A stretch of DNA of 64,000 bases. Origin: Hyphomicrobium_A sp963745205. Lineage in GTDB: Bacteria > Pseudomonadota > Alphaproteobacteria > Rhizobiales > Hyphomicrobiaceae. The stretch is taken from assembly GCA_963745205.1 (NCBI GenBank), contig CAVUWX010000003.1, forward strand, positions 1 through 64,000. The letters are read 5' to 3'. Positions 16,802-26,097 of this stretch are shown piece by piece. The position numbers and the translations under genes were made by a program. Below the pieces are notes generated by a model. It did no database searches. It saw only the letters and a program-made list of their open reading frames with translations, and was not told the DNA's origin. The first letter of the stretch is position 1; each line of letters opens with the position of its first letter.

Positions 16802-17950
16802 TCAATCCAGTGTCCGGCGGAAACGGCGCACGGCGAGCGTCATAGCGAACAGCATGAGACCTAGCAGCGCCAGCGCGTCGCGATGAAGATCATAAAGATC
16901 AGCTCCCTTCAGCATGATGCCGCGGACGATGCGAATGAAGTGCGTGAGGGGCAAGAGCTCGCCGAGCCCTTGCGCCCAGCCGGGCATCCCTGCAAACGGG
17001 AACATGAAGCCCGAGAGCAGGATGTTCGGCAGAAAGAACATGAATGACATCTGAATCGCCTGCAGCTGGTTCTGCGCGATCGTCGAGAAGGTGTAGCCGA
17101 TCGACAGATTGGTGGCGATGAACAGCGTGCTGAGCAGGGCGAGTAGCCAGATGTTGCCGACGATCGGCACTCCGAATATGAGGCGCCCGAACGTGAGGAT
17201 CAGCGTCGCCTGGATGAAGCCGATGACGACGTATGGGGCGATTTTGCCGAGCATGATCTCGACCGGCTCAATCGGCATGGCGAGCAGGCTTTCCATGGTC
17301 CCGCGCTCAACCTCGCGCGTTACCGAAAGAGCCGTGAAAATCAGCATGGTCATGGTGAGGATCACGCCCAGCAGGCCCGGCACGATATTGAGGCTCGTCA
17401 AGGCCGCCGGATTGTAGCGGCGATGCTCGCGGATCTCGAAGGCCGGCACCGACTGGATGGTCTCCGGCAGGCCACGGTCGCGCGCCAACGCCGTTGTCAC
17501 GATGCCCTCCAGTGCACCAAGCGCCGTCGCCGCGGCGACCGGATCGGTCGCATCGGCAGCCACAAGCAGCGCAGGCCTGTCGCCGCGCCGGACCGCGCGC
17601 TCGAAGTTTGCCGGAATCTCGACGCCAAACAGAATTTGCCCTGAGCGCATCAGATGGTCCATCTCGGCTTCCGAGTGGACGACCTCGATGAGCTTGAAAT
17701 AGGAGGTGTTGTTGAGTGCGGCGAGTATGGAGCGCCCGATGTCGCTGTCCTCGTAGGCAAGTACTGCCGTCGGCAGATGCCGTGGAGTGGTGTTGATGGC
17801 GAAGCCAAAGAGCGTGAGCTGAATGATCGGGATGAAAATCATGGTGCCGAATGTGAGACGGTCCCGCCTCAGCTGCAGGAACTCCTTGATGAACATCGCC
17901 CCTGTGCGCGATAGAGCGCGCGGCCAGCGCCAGACAGGAACGCCGCTCAT
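16802..17950 (-). CDS. ABC-2 type transporter permease
   Basis: The protein (382 residues) has an N-terminal membrane anchor, a large periplasmic domain (about residues 55-185) and five clustered C-terminal membrane segments, the layout of YbhS/YbhR/YhhJ-type ABC-2 permeases. Landmarks are SVTREVERGTMESLLAMPI and LLSGFMFPFAGMPGWAQGLGELLPLTHF. It starts within the stop codon of the ATPase gene (ATGA overlap), so it is translationally coupled. Together with the ATPase, the HlyD protein and the TetR regulator it forms a drug- or lipid-type exporter whose substrate is unknown. Confidence 0.92.
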   Translation of the reverse strand: MSGVPVWRWPRALSRTGAMFIKEFLQLRRDRLTFGTMIFIPIIQLTLFGFAINTTPRHLPTAVLAYEDSDIGRSILAALNNTSYFKLIEVVHSEAEMDHLMRSGQILFGVEIPANFERAVRRGDRPALLVAADATDPVAAATALGALEGIVTTALARDRGLPETIQSVPAFEIREHRRYNPAALTSLNIVPGLLGVILTMTMLIFTALSVTREVERGTMESLLAMPIEPVEIMLGKIAPYVVIGFIQATLILTFGRLIFGVPIVGNIWLLALLSTLFIATNLSIGYTFSTIAQNQLQAIQMSFMFFLPNILLSGFMFPFAGMPGWAQGLGELLPLTHFIRIVRGIMLKGADLYDLHRDALALLGLMLFAMTLAVRRFRRTLD

Positions 17951-18943
17951 CGGAAGTTGTCCCGGGATCGCGACATCAGGTCGATGAAAACATCTTCAAG
18001 CGAGGGCGAAGCCAGAGCCCAGTCGAGCTCCGAGTCGGAGCGGAACTTTTCGACGGTCGCGTCTAGAGCCGCTGCATCGCGGCCGGCAACGTGCAAACTG
18101 GTTCCGAATGGAGCGACCATATCGACGCCGGGCGTGCCAACGAGCCTTTGGGCAAGCTGATCGATGTCGGGGCCGCTGACGGTGTAGGTGCGCAAGCCCG
18201 AGGCCTCGACCACATCGTGAATTGTACCCCTGCGCCAACAGCTCGCCGTAAGCGATGTAGGCGATCTCGTGGCAGCGTTCGGCCTCGTCCATGTAATGGG
18301 TCGAGACGAGCACCGTCATGCCGCCCGCTGCGAGCTTGTGGATTTCGCCCCAGAACTCGCGTCGCGCCTTAGGATCGACGCCGGCGGTGGGCTCGTCGAG
18401 CAGCAAGAGATCGGGCTTGGGCAGTATGCAGGCGCCCAGCGCGAGGCGCTGTTTCCAGCCGCCGGAAAGCGTGCCGGCAAGTTGTGTCTCGCGTCCCTGA
18501 AGCCCCAGTCTTTCGATCGCCTGGCGTGCAGCCTCGGCGGGATCGGCGAGGTCATAGACGCGGGCTACGAATTCCAGGTTCTCCTTGATGGACAGATCCT
18601 GATAGAGGCTGAAACGTTGCGTCATGTAGCCGACGCGGCGTTTGATCTTTTCGCGCTCGGTCAGGATGTCGTAGCCGAGGCAGGTGCCGCGTCCACCATC
18701 AGGCGTCAGCAGCCCGCAGATCATGCGCAGGGTGGTGGTCTTGCCCGAACCGTTAGGGCCGAGGAAGCCGTAGATCTGGCCGCGCCGTACACGCAGCGAA
18801 AGGTTGTGGACTACCTCCTTTCCGTCGAACGACTTGGTGAGACCCTCCACCTCGATTGCATACTCGCCGTTGCGAGTCGCAGCACCGCTCACGAACTGGC
18901 CGTTCTCCATCGGTCCGACGCTGGCGCCGTCACTTCTGGGCAT
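17947..18943 (-). CDS. ABC transporter ATP-binding protein (frameshifted)
   Basis: The Walker A motif is FLGPNGSGKTTTLR, the signature is LSGGWKQRLALG, Walker B is LLLLDEPTAGVDP, and the switch His is VSTHYMDEAE. The frame changes near base 18,228; removing one G of a GGGG run restores AQGTIHDVVEASGLRTYTV and a 331-residue protein. The start at 18943 overlaps the end of the HlyD gene by 14 bases; 18910 (MENGQF) is an alternative. It powers the adjacent ABC-2 permease. Confidence 0.9.
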
Positions 18944-19740
18944 GGACTGTCCCTGGCATCGGCGCGCTCTGCAAGGCGACGGAGGCCGGTTGTCCTATCC
19001 TCAGGTCGCCGGGGCGCTCAGGAATTGCCTCGATGCGAAATACGAGTCTCGCCCGCTCCTCGAGGCTGTAGATCACTGGGGGCGTAAACTCAGCCTGCGC
19101 CGAGATGAAGCTGACGCGCGCAATGAGGTCATTGCGGCAGCCGTCGCACTGGATCAGCACGCGATCCCCAATGTGGATGGTTAGGCAGCGTCGCCTGCGG
19201 CACGAAGAAACGCACCTTGACGTTGCCCGGCGGCACGATCGAGAGGATCGGCCGACCCGGCTCGACCATCTCGCCGACGCGGAAGTAAACCTCCTGGATC
19301 GTTCCAGCGACGGGGCTCAGCATGCGCCTCCGGTCGAGCCTGGTCTTCGTGGAGTTCAGCCTCGCCTCGGCGGAGCGCAACACCGCCTCTGCGTCGTCGA
19401 AGGTCTTCTGTGATCCCACTGCTGACTTCAAGAGCGCCTGCGCGCGGTCATAGCTCTGCTTGGCGTTGGTCACCCCCGCCTTGTTTTCGGCGACGGCCGC
19501 CTGTTGCAGATCGTCGTCGAGCGTGAAGAGAGGAGAGCCGACCTCTACGGTCGAACCCTCGCGCACGGATAAGGTGGCAACGCGCCCGATCTCGTCGGGG
19601 CTCACAAACACGATGTCGGCCTCAACCCACCCCTGAAACTGGGCCGGCGCGTCGGCCGAGCGAAAGTAGGCGAAGGCGGCGATGCCCACGCCGATCAGCA
19701 CGAGAGGGGCGATGGCGGTGAGGGCTCTTCTCCTGTTCAT
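18930..19740 (-). CDS. HlyD family periplasmic adaptor subunit (frameshifted)
   Basis: It has an N-terminal membrane anchor (ALTAIAPLVLIGVGIAAFAYF), a lipoyl-like half motif VSPDEIGRVATLSVREGSTVEVGSPLF, a coiled-coil hairpin and the returning half MLSPVAGTIQEVYFRVGEMVEPGRPIL. These are membrane-fusion proteins that link an inner-membrane exporter to the outer membrane. The frame changes near 19,180; removing one C restores LPNIHIGDRVLIQCDGC and a protein of about 269 residues. The start (MNRRR) overlaps the tetR stop as ATGA. Confidence 0.9.
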
Positions 19741-20439
19741 GAGGGCGCCCGCTTCTTGCCCGTCAGCGCCTGCCGATGCGCCAGGAGAAAGTCCGTCACG
19801 TTGAGCGGCTTGATCGCAGCGAACAGCGCGTCCCAAATCACCGCAAGCAGCAGCGGCGCAGCGACGAGCTGCGGATAGCGAGCATAGGCGTCAGACGACA
19901 ACTCGCCTCGCTCGACAGCGCGCTCCGCCACCTTGGTGATCAGCGGCAGAATGCGCGCGATGACATTGCGATAGTAGAATTCGGCGATGCGCGGAAAACG
20001 CGGTCCGTCAGCGATGATGAGGCGGATTAAGAGCTTCCGCTTGGTCCCTAAGCACCTCCTTTTCGAACACCGAGAACAACGCTTCGAGAATCTTGTCGAC
20101 GGGCAGGTCGGGGGCCGTCGCGATCGCGCTCAAGCGCTCCAGAACGGGCGACACCGCGCTTCGGACCACCTCCTCAAACAGGCCCTCCTTGTCATCGAAA
20201 TAAAGGTAGAGCGTGCCCTTAGCGATGCCGGCGCGGTCAGCGATGTCATCAAGCCGTGCCGCTTCGAACCCACACTGCGAGAACTCCATCAGCGCGGCAT
20301 CGAGAATGGCCTGCTTGCGTGCCGCGGGTTCAACTTTGGGGGCGCGCGTGGGCTTGTTTCGCGTCACGCTGGACGATTGCGGCTTAGAACTTGAGTTCTT
20401 CACTCGCGTCTTCGTGTTTTTACGCATGCGACTACCCAT
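19737..20439 (-). CDS. TetR/AcrR family transcriptional regulator (frameshifted)
   Basis: The N-terminal helix-turn-helix reads ARKQAILDAALMEFSQCGFEAARLDDIADRAGIAKGTLYLYFDDKEGLF, a textbook TetR DNA-binding domain, after a basic tail. The C-terminal ligand domain continues after a frame change near 20,028; removing one A gives AEALIRLIIADGPRFPRIAEFYY, and the protein has about 233 residues. It is first in the operon with hlyD and the ABC genes. A perfect palindrome directly before its start suggests autorepression. The start may be 20427 (MRKNTK) rather than 20439. Confidence 0.9.
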
Positions 20440-20440
20440 C

Positions 20441-20458
20441 TGACTGACCCGTCAGTCA
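20441..20458. promoter_or_regulatory. TetR-type palindromic operator
   Basis: TGACTGACCCGTCAGTCA has two perfect 8-base half-sites separated by CC. It ends one base before the first possible start of the tetR gene, as expected for an autorepressed TetR operon. This also favours the downstream start at 20427. Confidence 0.75.
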
Positions 20459-20581
20459 TATAGGTAAAGGTTAACGCGCGAGCAAGTTAAGCCCGGTGGT
20501 CCTGCTCCAGGTTTCGCGCTGGTCCACGCCGGTAGCACCGCAACCGTGCGTTAGCGAGCCCGACTGAGTCATCACGAAAGT

Positions 20582-20958
20582 ATTGATTTTACTGGGGTTT
20601 TTTTGGTGCCCCGAGCGGAATTGAACCACCGATACCGTGCAGCCGTATGTTCTTTTCTAATCGGCCGAGACGACTTTCAGGCGGGATAGGTCCAAACCGT
20701 CATAGCGAACCGTCTGTACGGCATCATTGAGCGTCGTCACGTAGTAACCCGATCCGTACTCGCGTGAGACGCCGTTCTCGCCATGGCCTTGGATCGCATC
20801 GCGCACTTCCTTGCGAATATCGGCATTGCGCAACGCGTCCTCGACGTTGTGCCGAAAACTGTGAAACTTGACCCCAGACCGCCTCACCCCAATGGATTCC
20901 CGAAAGCGCTTAAAGTGCTTCGAGAACCGCTTCGACCATGAGCCATCACTGGTTGGGA
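20582..20958. repeat. Direct repeat copy 1 (integrase tail plus tRNA-like end)
   Basis: This roughly 375-base unit recurs at 20969-21334 with only a few differences, offset by about 385 bases. It carries an integrase C-terminus on the minus strand (SGVKFHSFRHN...GHGENGVSREYGSGYY, stop at 20657) and, beyond the stop, a stretch resembling the 3' end of a tRNA (GGTTCAATTCCGC-type T-arm then GGGGCACCA). In integrases the Arg of SFRH, the His of QGHG and the Tyr of GSGYY are catalytic. Confidence 0.85.
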
Positions 20959-20968
20959 GCGGACAGAT

Positions 20969-21334
20969 GATTGATTTCTGGGGTTTTTTGGTGCCCCGGG
21001 CGGAATTGAACCACCGATACCGTGCAGCCGTATGTTCTTTTCTAATCGGCCGAGACGACTTTCAGGCGGGATAGGTCCAAACCGTCATAGCGAACCGTCT
21101 GTACGGCATCATTGAGCGTCTTCACGTAGTAACCCGATCCGTACTCGCGTGAGACGCCGTTCTCGCCATGGCCTTGGATCGCATCGCGCACTTCCTTGCG
21201 AATATCGGCATTGCGCAACGCGTCCTCGACGTTGTGCCGAAAACTGTGAAACTTGACCCCAGACCGACTGACCCCGATGGATTCCCGAAAGCGCTTAAAG
21301 TGCTTCGAGAACCGCTTCGACCATGAGCCATCAT
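20969..21334. repeat. Direct repeat copy 2 (in-line integrase tail)
   Basis: This is the copy contiguous with the rest of the integrase gene. Compared with copy 1 it has GGGCGG for GAGCGG in the tRNA-like part, and GACTGACCCCGATGG for GCCTCACCCCAATGG. Copy 1 lies directly beyond it, joined by about 10 unrelated bases. Confidence 0.85.
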
Positions 21335-23086
21335 CCTTGGCCTTCTCGTACTCAGCAAGAGCCTTTTTTTTCTTTATTTTTTTTTTTATTTTAATTAATT
21401 ATTTTTTTTTTTTTTTTATTAATTTTTCCTCGGCCTTCTCGTACTCAGGAAAGAGCCGGGTCGTTCCCGATCGTCGGCGGAACTCCAAGAAATCGTCAAA
21501 GCCAATGTCGAAGAGCGTCTTATGGACAGGGATGCATCGCCGGCTCGATGAAGTCTTCAGTGACTTTTCCTCATCACCGAGCTCTTCGCCTTCATCGTCC
21601 TCGGCATCGACACAGGCCAAGGGCGTAACGTCGAAGTATTCGATACCATCAAGGCGTCTGACGTCTGAGACCTGCATCTGGATGATCTCGCCCAGCCGCA
21701 TGCCCGAGAACAAGGCAATGAGCGGCACCCAGTACTTCGCCGATTGGCGGAGCACGAGATTCCCAGGCTGCTTCCAGTGAGACTCCGACCGGCATCCCGC
21801 GTAGATCGGCGCGGCGAACATTCGATTGAGTTCCTCGACTGTCCAAGGATGTCGCTTCTTGCCTTTGCGCTTGTTCTTGGAGCGCTGGATGCGCAGGTCC
21901 GCCACCGGGTTGACGACCGTGCTGTCCCGCGACTTGGCCCACTCAAAAAAGAGTGAGAGCGTCCCGATCTTGTCATTGATGGTGATTGGGTCGAGGAGAT
22001 CGACCGTCGCACCGCCGGTTCGCATCTCGGACGTTTTCTTCGCCGCTTCGCTGAGCTGTCAATCCCTTAAAGGGCGGCCTTTGACGATAGACTGGTAGCG
22101 CCAGCTGCACGTCCTTGAAGTTGACGCCGTCGTACTTGTCGATAGGCATTGACCGGCTTGTCCCCGACGATCTCAAGGAATTCGCGCAGCTCGCCGCGCT
22201 TTCGAAGCGTTGTCTTACTCGGCCATTCGCGTTCCCGGCTTGTGTCATCGAGGTACTTCTCGATGAGGTGAGATACGAGCTCGCCCTGCTTTGCCGCCGG
22301 CGCAGGTTGTATCGGAGATTCTGCCGCTGCCTCGCGGCTCACAATGCCATCGAAGGTTGCCTCGTCGCCCGCGGTGAGATCCTCAAGCGCCTTGATCTCT
22401 ACGTCCATGAGCTTGCGCATAAGGCGCGATCGATCAGCGTCGGCGAGGGAGATACTCTTCGAGCGCAGCAGACTGTCTGCGATGGGCCCATGGTCGCGGC
22501 TATCACCCAGCTGGTATTGCCTCTGAAGACGCTGGAGCTTCGCCTTGCGGGCACGGAAGATCGAGTAGAGGAACACGTCCTCCAGGACCGGCTCCTCCAT
22601 CAGAAGGGCAAAGTAGCTGTACTGATTGCCCCCGCGGTCGTGCCAGTCATCGTCCGGGAGCTTGATGATCTCGCCACGCCAGAAAACGTCTTCATCCTCG
22701 TGGACCTTCTTCCAAAGGTCACCGCGCCATTGGAAATCGTCCTCGTAGACGTTGAGGTAGTGGGCGTCAGCAAGGCGGCGCAGCAGGGCCGGGGTCAACG
22801 GGGCGTAATTGGGAACGTCCTTAACGGGCGGCTGAGGCTGGCTTGCCCCGACTGGTTGGGAGTCGTCCTGGCGCCACTCGCCCAACACCGCATCGGTTTC
22901 CTCATCCACCTTTCGGTAGGCAACCTTTGCAAGAGCCTCGTCGTCAGTCTCAAGCGAACGCCAGATTTGCTTCGGGCGTCCCTCGGCCTGCAGGGCCTTC
23001 GGCACTGGCCGCTTATAGTAGAAGTTTCTTGACCCTTTTCGGCGGGCCATGAAGGGGTACTTGGGCACCTCGACCATACCTCGCAT
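21042..23086 (-). pseudogene. Tyrosine recombinase/integrase, disrupted
   Basis: The N-terminus (YPFMARRKGSRNFYYKRPVP, 'DUF6538'-like) is followed by a core-binding region and a catalytic domain with ALFSGMRLGEIIQMQ (first Arg), SFRHN, QGHG and GSGYY. The gene is broken in three places. Frame changes near 22,141 and 22,058 are each fixed by removing one base (NAYDKYDGVNF, GLTLSEAAKKTSEMRTG). A 93-base T-rich insertion at about 21,356-21,448 introduces stop codons. The gene starts about 84 bases past the 3' end of tRNA-Glu on the same strand, the usual place for an integrase of an element targeting a tRNA. It is a remnant of a genomic island. Confidence 0.85.
21339..21448. repeat. T-rich low-complexity tract flanked by 17-bp duplication
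   Basis: GGCCTTCTCGTACTCAG occurs at 21339-21355 and again at 21432-21448. Between them is about 70 bases of almost pure T with scattered A, in a GC-rich genome. Removing one repeat plus the tract restores the integrase reading frame (the unit is exactly 93 bases). Confidence 0.85.
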
Positions 23087-23169
23087 AGTAGCAGCGAATG
23101 GTAGCAGTCGAGTTAGCGAAACCCTTGCAGAACAAGGGCTTCTGGCAGATCAATGGCTTATGGGTGGAA

Positions 23170-23245
23170 TGGCGCCCCGTAGGGGAGTCGAACCCCTGTT
23201 CCCAACGTGAGAGGCTGGTGTCCTAGGCCACTAGACGAACGGGAC
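23170..23245 (-). tRNA. tRNA-Glu (anticodon CTC)
   Basis: The minus strand reads GTCCCGTTCGTCTAGTGGCC at its 5' end, CAGCCTCTCACGTTG for the anticodon arm (CTC), and AGGGGTTCGACTCCCCT for the T-arm, with an encoded CCA. Acceptor strands GTCCCGT and ACGGGGC pair. The integrase remnant lies directly downstream, so this is the likely attB. Confidence 0.95.
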
Positions 23246-23338
23246 AGCGCTGAGGCGAACCTATATGGGAGCCGAGGGGCCTCGATCAAGCGTTTCTTCT
23301 GCCGCTCATCGGGCCGGAACCCACCTACGATCCTGCTG

Positions 23339-23740
23339 CTAGCGGGCCGCCGGCTTCGCCTCGATCGCGACGTTCGTGATCGTCCGGCCGGTTTGCAGGT
23401 CGAGGATGGCGATGCCGGACGCCGCCCCCACATCGTAGTGCACGGCGAGCCGGTTGCCCGAAAGCGAGACCGAACGCACCAGGGCGCCGGGCGGCAGGGC
23501 GATGCTCTGCTCCGGGCGGATCGCCGGCGTCGGCGCTGCCGGCGTCAGCGTTGAGCTTGCCCGTTGCGCCACGGGAGCCGACGCGAGATAGATGACGCGC
23601 ACCACCGCCGCCAACAACCCCGCCAGCAGCAGGATCGCCAGCGTCACGACGATGAATTTCAAGATGCGCTGCACCCGCTGCTCCGGCGGGACGTCAGCGG
23701 CCACGGGTGTGGCAGCAGCGGCAACGTCGTAGGCCTGCAT
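23339..23740 (-). CDS. Conserved single-pass membrane protein, unknown function
   Basis: This 133-residue protein has a cytoplasmic N-terminus, one hydrophobic span (ILKFIVVTLAILLLAGLLAAVVRVIYLAS, about residues 27-55) and an Ala/Pro-rich linker. Its periplasmic C-terminus (VHYDVGAASGIAILDLQTGRTITNVAIE) looks like a small beta-rich domain. It is divergent from rluD with 20 bases between the starts, an arrangement I associate with other Rhizobiales genomes. No function is known. Confidence 0.7.
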   Translation of the reverse strand: MQAYDVAAAATPVAADVPPEQRVQRILKFIVVTLAILLLAGLLAAVVRVIYLASAPVAQRASSTLTPAAPTPAIRPEQSIALPPGALVRSVSLSGNRLAVHYDVGAASGIAILDLQTGRTITNVAIEAKPAAR

Positions 23741-23760
23741 GGAAATCCCCTCTCATTGAG

Positions 23761-24786
23761 ATGTCCGCGGACGCAATGTCAGCACGACGCCAACATACGC
23801 ACAGGATTCCAGTGACGCCGGACGAAGCCGGTAAGCGCCTCGACAAGTTCCTATCCGAGTGCCTGCCGGGCATCAGCCGTGCGGCAGTGCAAACGCTGCT
23901 TCGCTCAGGGTACGTAACGGATGCGCGAAGCGCGACAATAAAAGACGGGGCGCGGCGGGTCAAACCTGGCGAGGTGTATGATGTCGTCGTACCTGAGCCG
24001 CAGCCGGCTGCTCCAGCACCCGAGCCCATCGCGCTCGACGTCGTCCACGAGGATAAGTCCCTCATCGTCATCGACAAGCCGGCGCACCTCGTCGTACACC
24101 CGGCCGCCGGGCACGCGTCGGGCACGCTCGTCAACGCGCTCATCGCTCATTGCGGGGACAGCCTCTCCGGCATCGGCGGCGTCAAGCGGCCGGGGATCGT
24201 GCACCGCCTCGACAAGGGCACCTCGGGTCTTCTGGTGGTCGCCAAGACGGACGCTGCGCACGCCGGCCTCGCCCAACAGTTCGCCGCGCACGGGGCCGAC
24301 GGGCGACTGGAGCGCGCCTACCTGGCGCTCGTGTGGGGCAAGCCTCTGCGCCCGCGCGGCACGATAGAAGCCCGCCTCGCCCGCAGCCAGTCGAACCGCA
24401 CCAAGATCGCCGTCGTGAAGGGCGCCGCGGGGCGCCACGCCGTCACGCACTACGAGGTCTTGAAGACGTTTGCGCCGCGCGGCGCCGCCACGATCTCGCT
24501 TCTTCGCTTGCGCCTGGAGACCGGACGCACGCATCAGATCCGCGTGCACCTCGCCCACATCGGCCACCCGGTCGTCGGCGACCCCGTTTACGGCAGCGGC
24601 TTCAAGGCCAAGGCCGAGACACTGCCCGTGGCCGCCCGTGCGGCCGTGATGGGCTTGAAGCGACAGGCGCTGCACGCGGCCCAACTCTGCTTCGAGCATC
24701 CGCTGACAGGCAAGAAGCTGCGCTTCGAAAGCCCGCTGCCGGAGGACCTCGCCGCCGTGCTCGCCGCTTTCGATCCGGTGCATTAA
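23761..24786 (+). CDS. rluD: 23S rRNA pseudouridine synthase RluD (RluA family)
   Basis: An N-terminal S4 RNA-binding domain (EAGKRLDKFLSECLPGISRAAVQTLLRSGYV) precedes the catalytic domain with the signature GIVHRLDKGTSGLLVVAKT, in which the Asp of HRLD is the nucleophile. LRLETGRTHQIRVHLAHIGHPVVGDPVYG completes the family pattern. RluD modifies helix 69 of 23S rRNA. The length (341 residues) is normal. ATG 23761 is chosen because the longer form from 23707 would run into the divergent membrane-protein gene. Confidence 0.92.
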   Translation: MSADAMSARRQHTHRIPVTPDEAGKRLDKFLSECLPGISRAAVQTLLRSGYVTDARSATIKDGARRVKPGEVYDVVVPEPQPAAPAPEPIALDVVHEDKSLIVIDKPAHLVVHPAAGHASGTLVNALIAHCGDSLSGIGGVKRPGIVHRLDKGTSGLLVVAKTDAAHAGLAQQFAAHGADGRLERAYLALVWGKPLRPRGTIEARLARSQSNRTKIAVVKGAAGRHAVTHYEVLKTFAPRGAATISLLRLRLETGRTHQIRVHLAHIGHPVVGDPVYGSGFKAKAETLPVAARAAVMGLKRQALHAAQLCFEHPLTGKKLRFESPLPEDLAAVLAAFDPVH

Positions 24787-25199
24787 GCGCAAAAGGCGGC
24801 CGATCCAGGCAATCGGGCATTAGCGCCACCGGGCAATTGGTCCCACATGCACTTGCCGCATTAACGGCTAGTGCATAAGAGGGGTGAGTCTGGCCGGGGC
24901 ACGAACGAGGGCTTGTTTGCCTGAATTCAATGGCTTTTCAGAAGGTTGGCGTGCCGCGGTGTTCGCGCCGGCACTCCGCCGCAGCAGCTCTGACTTGTCC
25001 CGGGGTCATAGGTCGGGTGCAACAAACTGGGCAGCTATAACGTATAGGTACGAGAGGAAACCCGAGTGGGGCGGTCGGGCAACGGAACCGCCCAGGTTCA
25101 GGCGTTAAGAGGATGGCGGGGCACTTCTATACTCCGCATATTCGTTCGCGGCTCGTCCGCGGAACAGGGATCTGAGGGACCACTCGCGGGCATCTGCGA
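24787..25199 (+). promoter_or_regulatory. Non-coding leader/promoter region of rpoH with GC-rich hairpin
   Basis: I see no gene in this 413-base gap. GGGCGGT (25069-25075) and ACCGCCC (25087-25093) form a stable 7-bp hairpin about 105 bases before the rpoH start. TATAAC near 25,026 is a possible -10 element. The hairpin could shape the rpoH 5' leader, though a temperature response is only a guess. Confidence 0.4.
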
Positions 25200-26096
25200 A
25201 TGGCGATTGGTAAAGACATGGCGACAAAACTTCCGACGATCGCGCAGGGCTCGATGGGCTTGGCGCGCTACATGCAGGAAATCCGCAAGTTTCCCATGCT
25301 GGAGCCCTGCGAGGAGTTCATGCTGGCCAAGCGCTGGCAGGAGCACACCGATCAGGACGCGGCCGAGAAGCTCGTGACGTCGCACCTGCGTCTCGTCGCG
25401 CGCATCGCCATGGGCTATCGCGGGTATGGCTTGCCGATCGGCGAGGTCATCTCCGAGGGCAACGTCGGGCTGATGCAGGCGGTGAAGCGCTTCGACCCGG
25501 ACAAGGGCTTCCGCCTCGCGACCTACGCGATGTGGTGGATCCGCGCCTCCATCCAGGAATACATCCTGCGCTCGTGGAGCCTCGTGAAGATGGGCACCAC
25601 CGCGGCGCAGAAGAAGCTGTTCTTCAACCTGCGGCGGGCGAAGAGCCAATTGCAGGCGCTGGACGAAGGCGATCTGCGTCCCGATCTGGTGAAGACCATC
25701 GCGCACCGTTTCGGCGTGACCGAGGGTGACGTCGTGTCGATGAACCGCCGGCTTGCCGGCGACACCTCGCTGAATGCCCCCGTACGCGCCGACAGCGAGG
25801 CCGGCGAATGGCAGGACTGGCTCGTCGACGACGCGCCGAGCCAGGAAGATACGCTCGCCGCGACCCAGGAGCTCGACCAGCGCAAGGGTTTCCTGTCGAG
25901 CGCGCTGTCCTCGCTGAACGACCGCGAGCGGCGCATCTTCGAGGCGCGCAGGCTCGCCGACAATCCGGCGACGCTGGAAGATCTGTCGAGCGAGTTCGGC
26001 GTGTCGCGCGAGCGCATCCGCCAGATCGAGGTGCGCGCGTTCGAGAAGGTGCAGAAGGCGGTGCAGGACGCCGCCAAGGGCGCCGAGGTCCACTAA
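25200..26096 (+). CDS. rpoH: RNA polymerase heat-shock sigma factor RpoH (sigma-32)
   Basis: Region 2 contains EKLVTSHLRLVARIAMGYRGYGLPIGEVISEGNVGLMQAVKRFDP and ATYAMWWIRASIQEYILRSWSLVK. The RpoH box is the QKKLFFNLRR segment. Region 4 ends with LEDLSSEFGVSRERIRQIEVRAFEKVQ. The length (298 residues) fits alphaproteobacterial RpoH. A start at 25218 (MATKLPT) is possible. RpoH would direct heat-shock genes such as the groESL operon at 40.9 kb. The gene ends one base before the convergent secreted-protein gene. Confidence 0.96.
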   Translation: MAIGKDMATKLPTIAQGSMGLARYMQEIRKFPMLEPCEEFMLAKRWQEHTDQDAAEKLVTSHLRLVARIAMGYRGYGLPIGEVISEGNVGLMQAVKRFDPDKGFRLATYAMWWIRASIQEYILRSWSLVKMGTTAAQKKLFFNLRRAKSQLQALDEGDLRPDLVKTIAHRFGVTEGDVVSMNRRLAGDTSLNAPVRADSEAGEWQDWLVDDAPSQEDTLAATQELDQRKGFLSSALSSLNDRERRIFEARRLADNPATLEDLSSEFGVSRERIRQIEVRAFEKVQKAVQDAAKGAEVH

Positions 26097-26097
26097 C

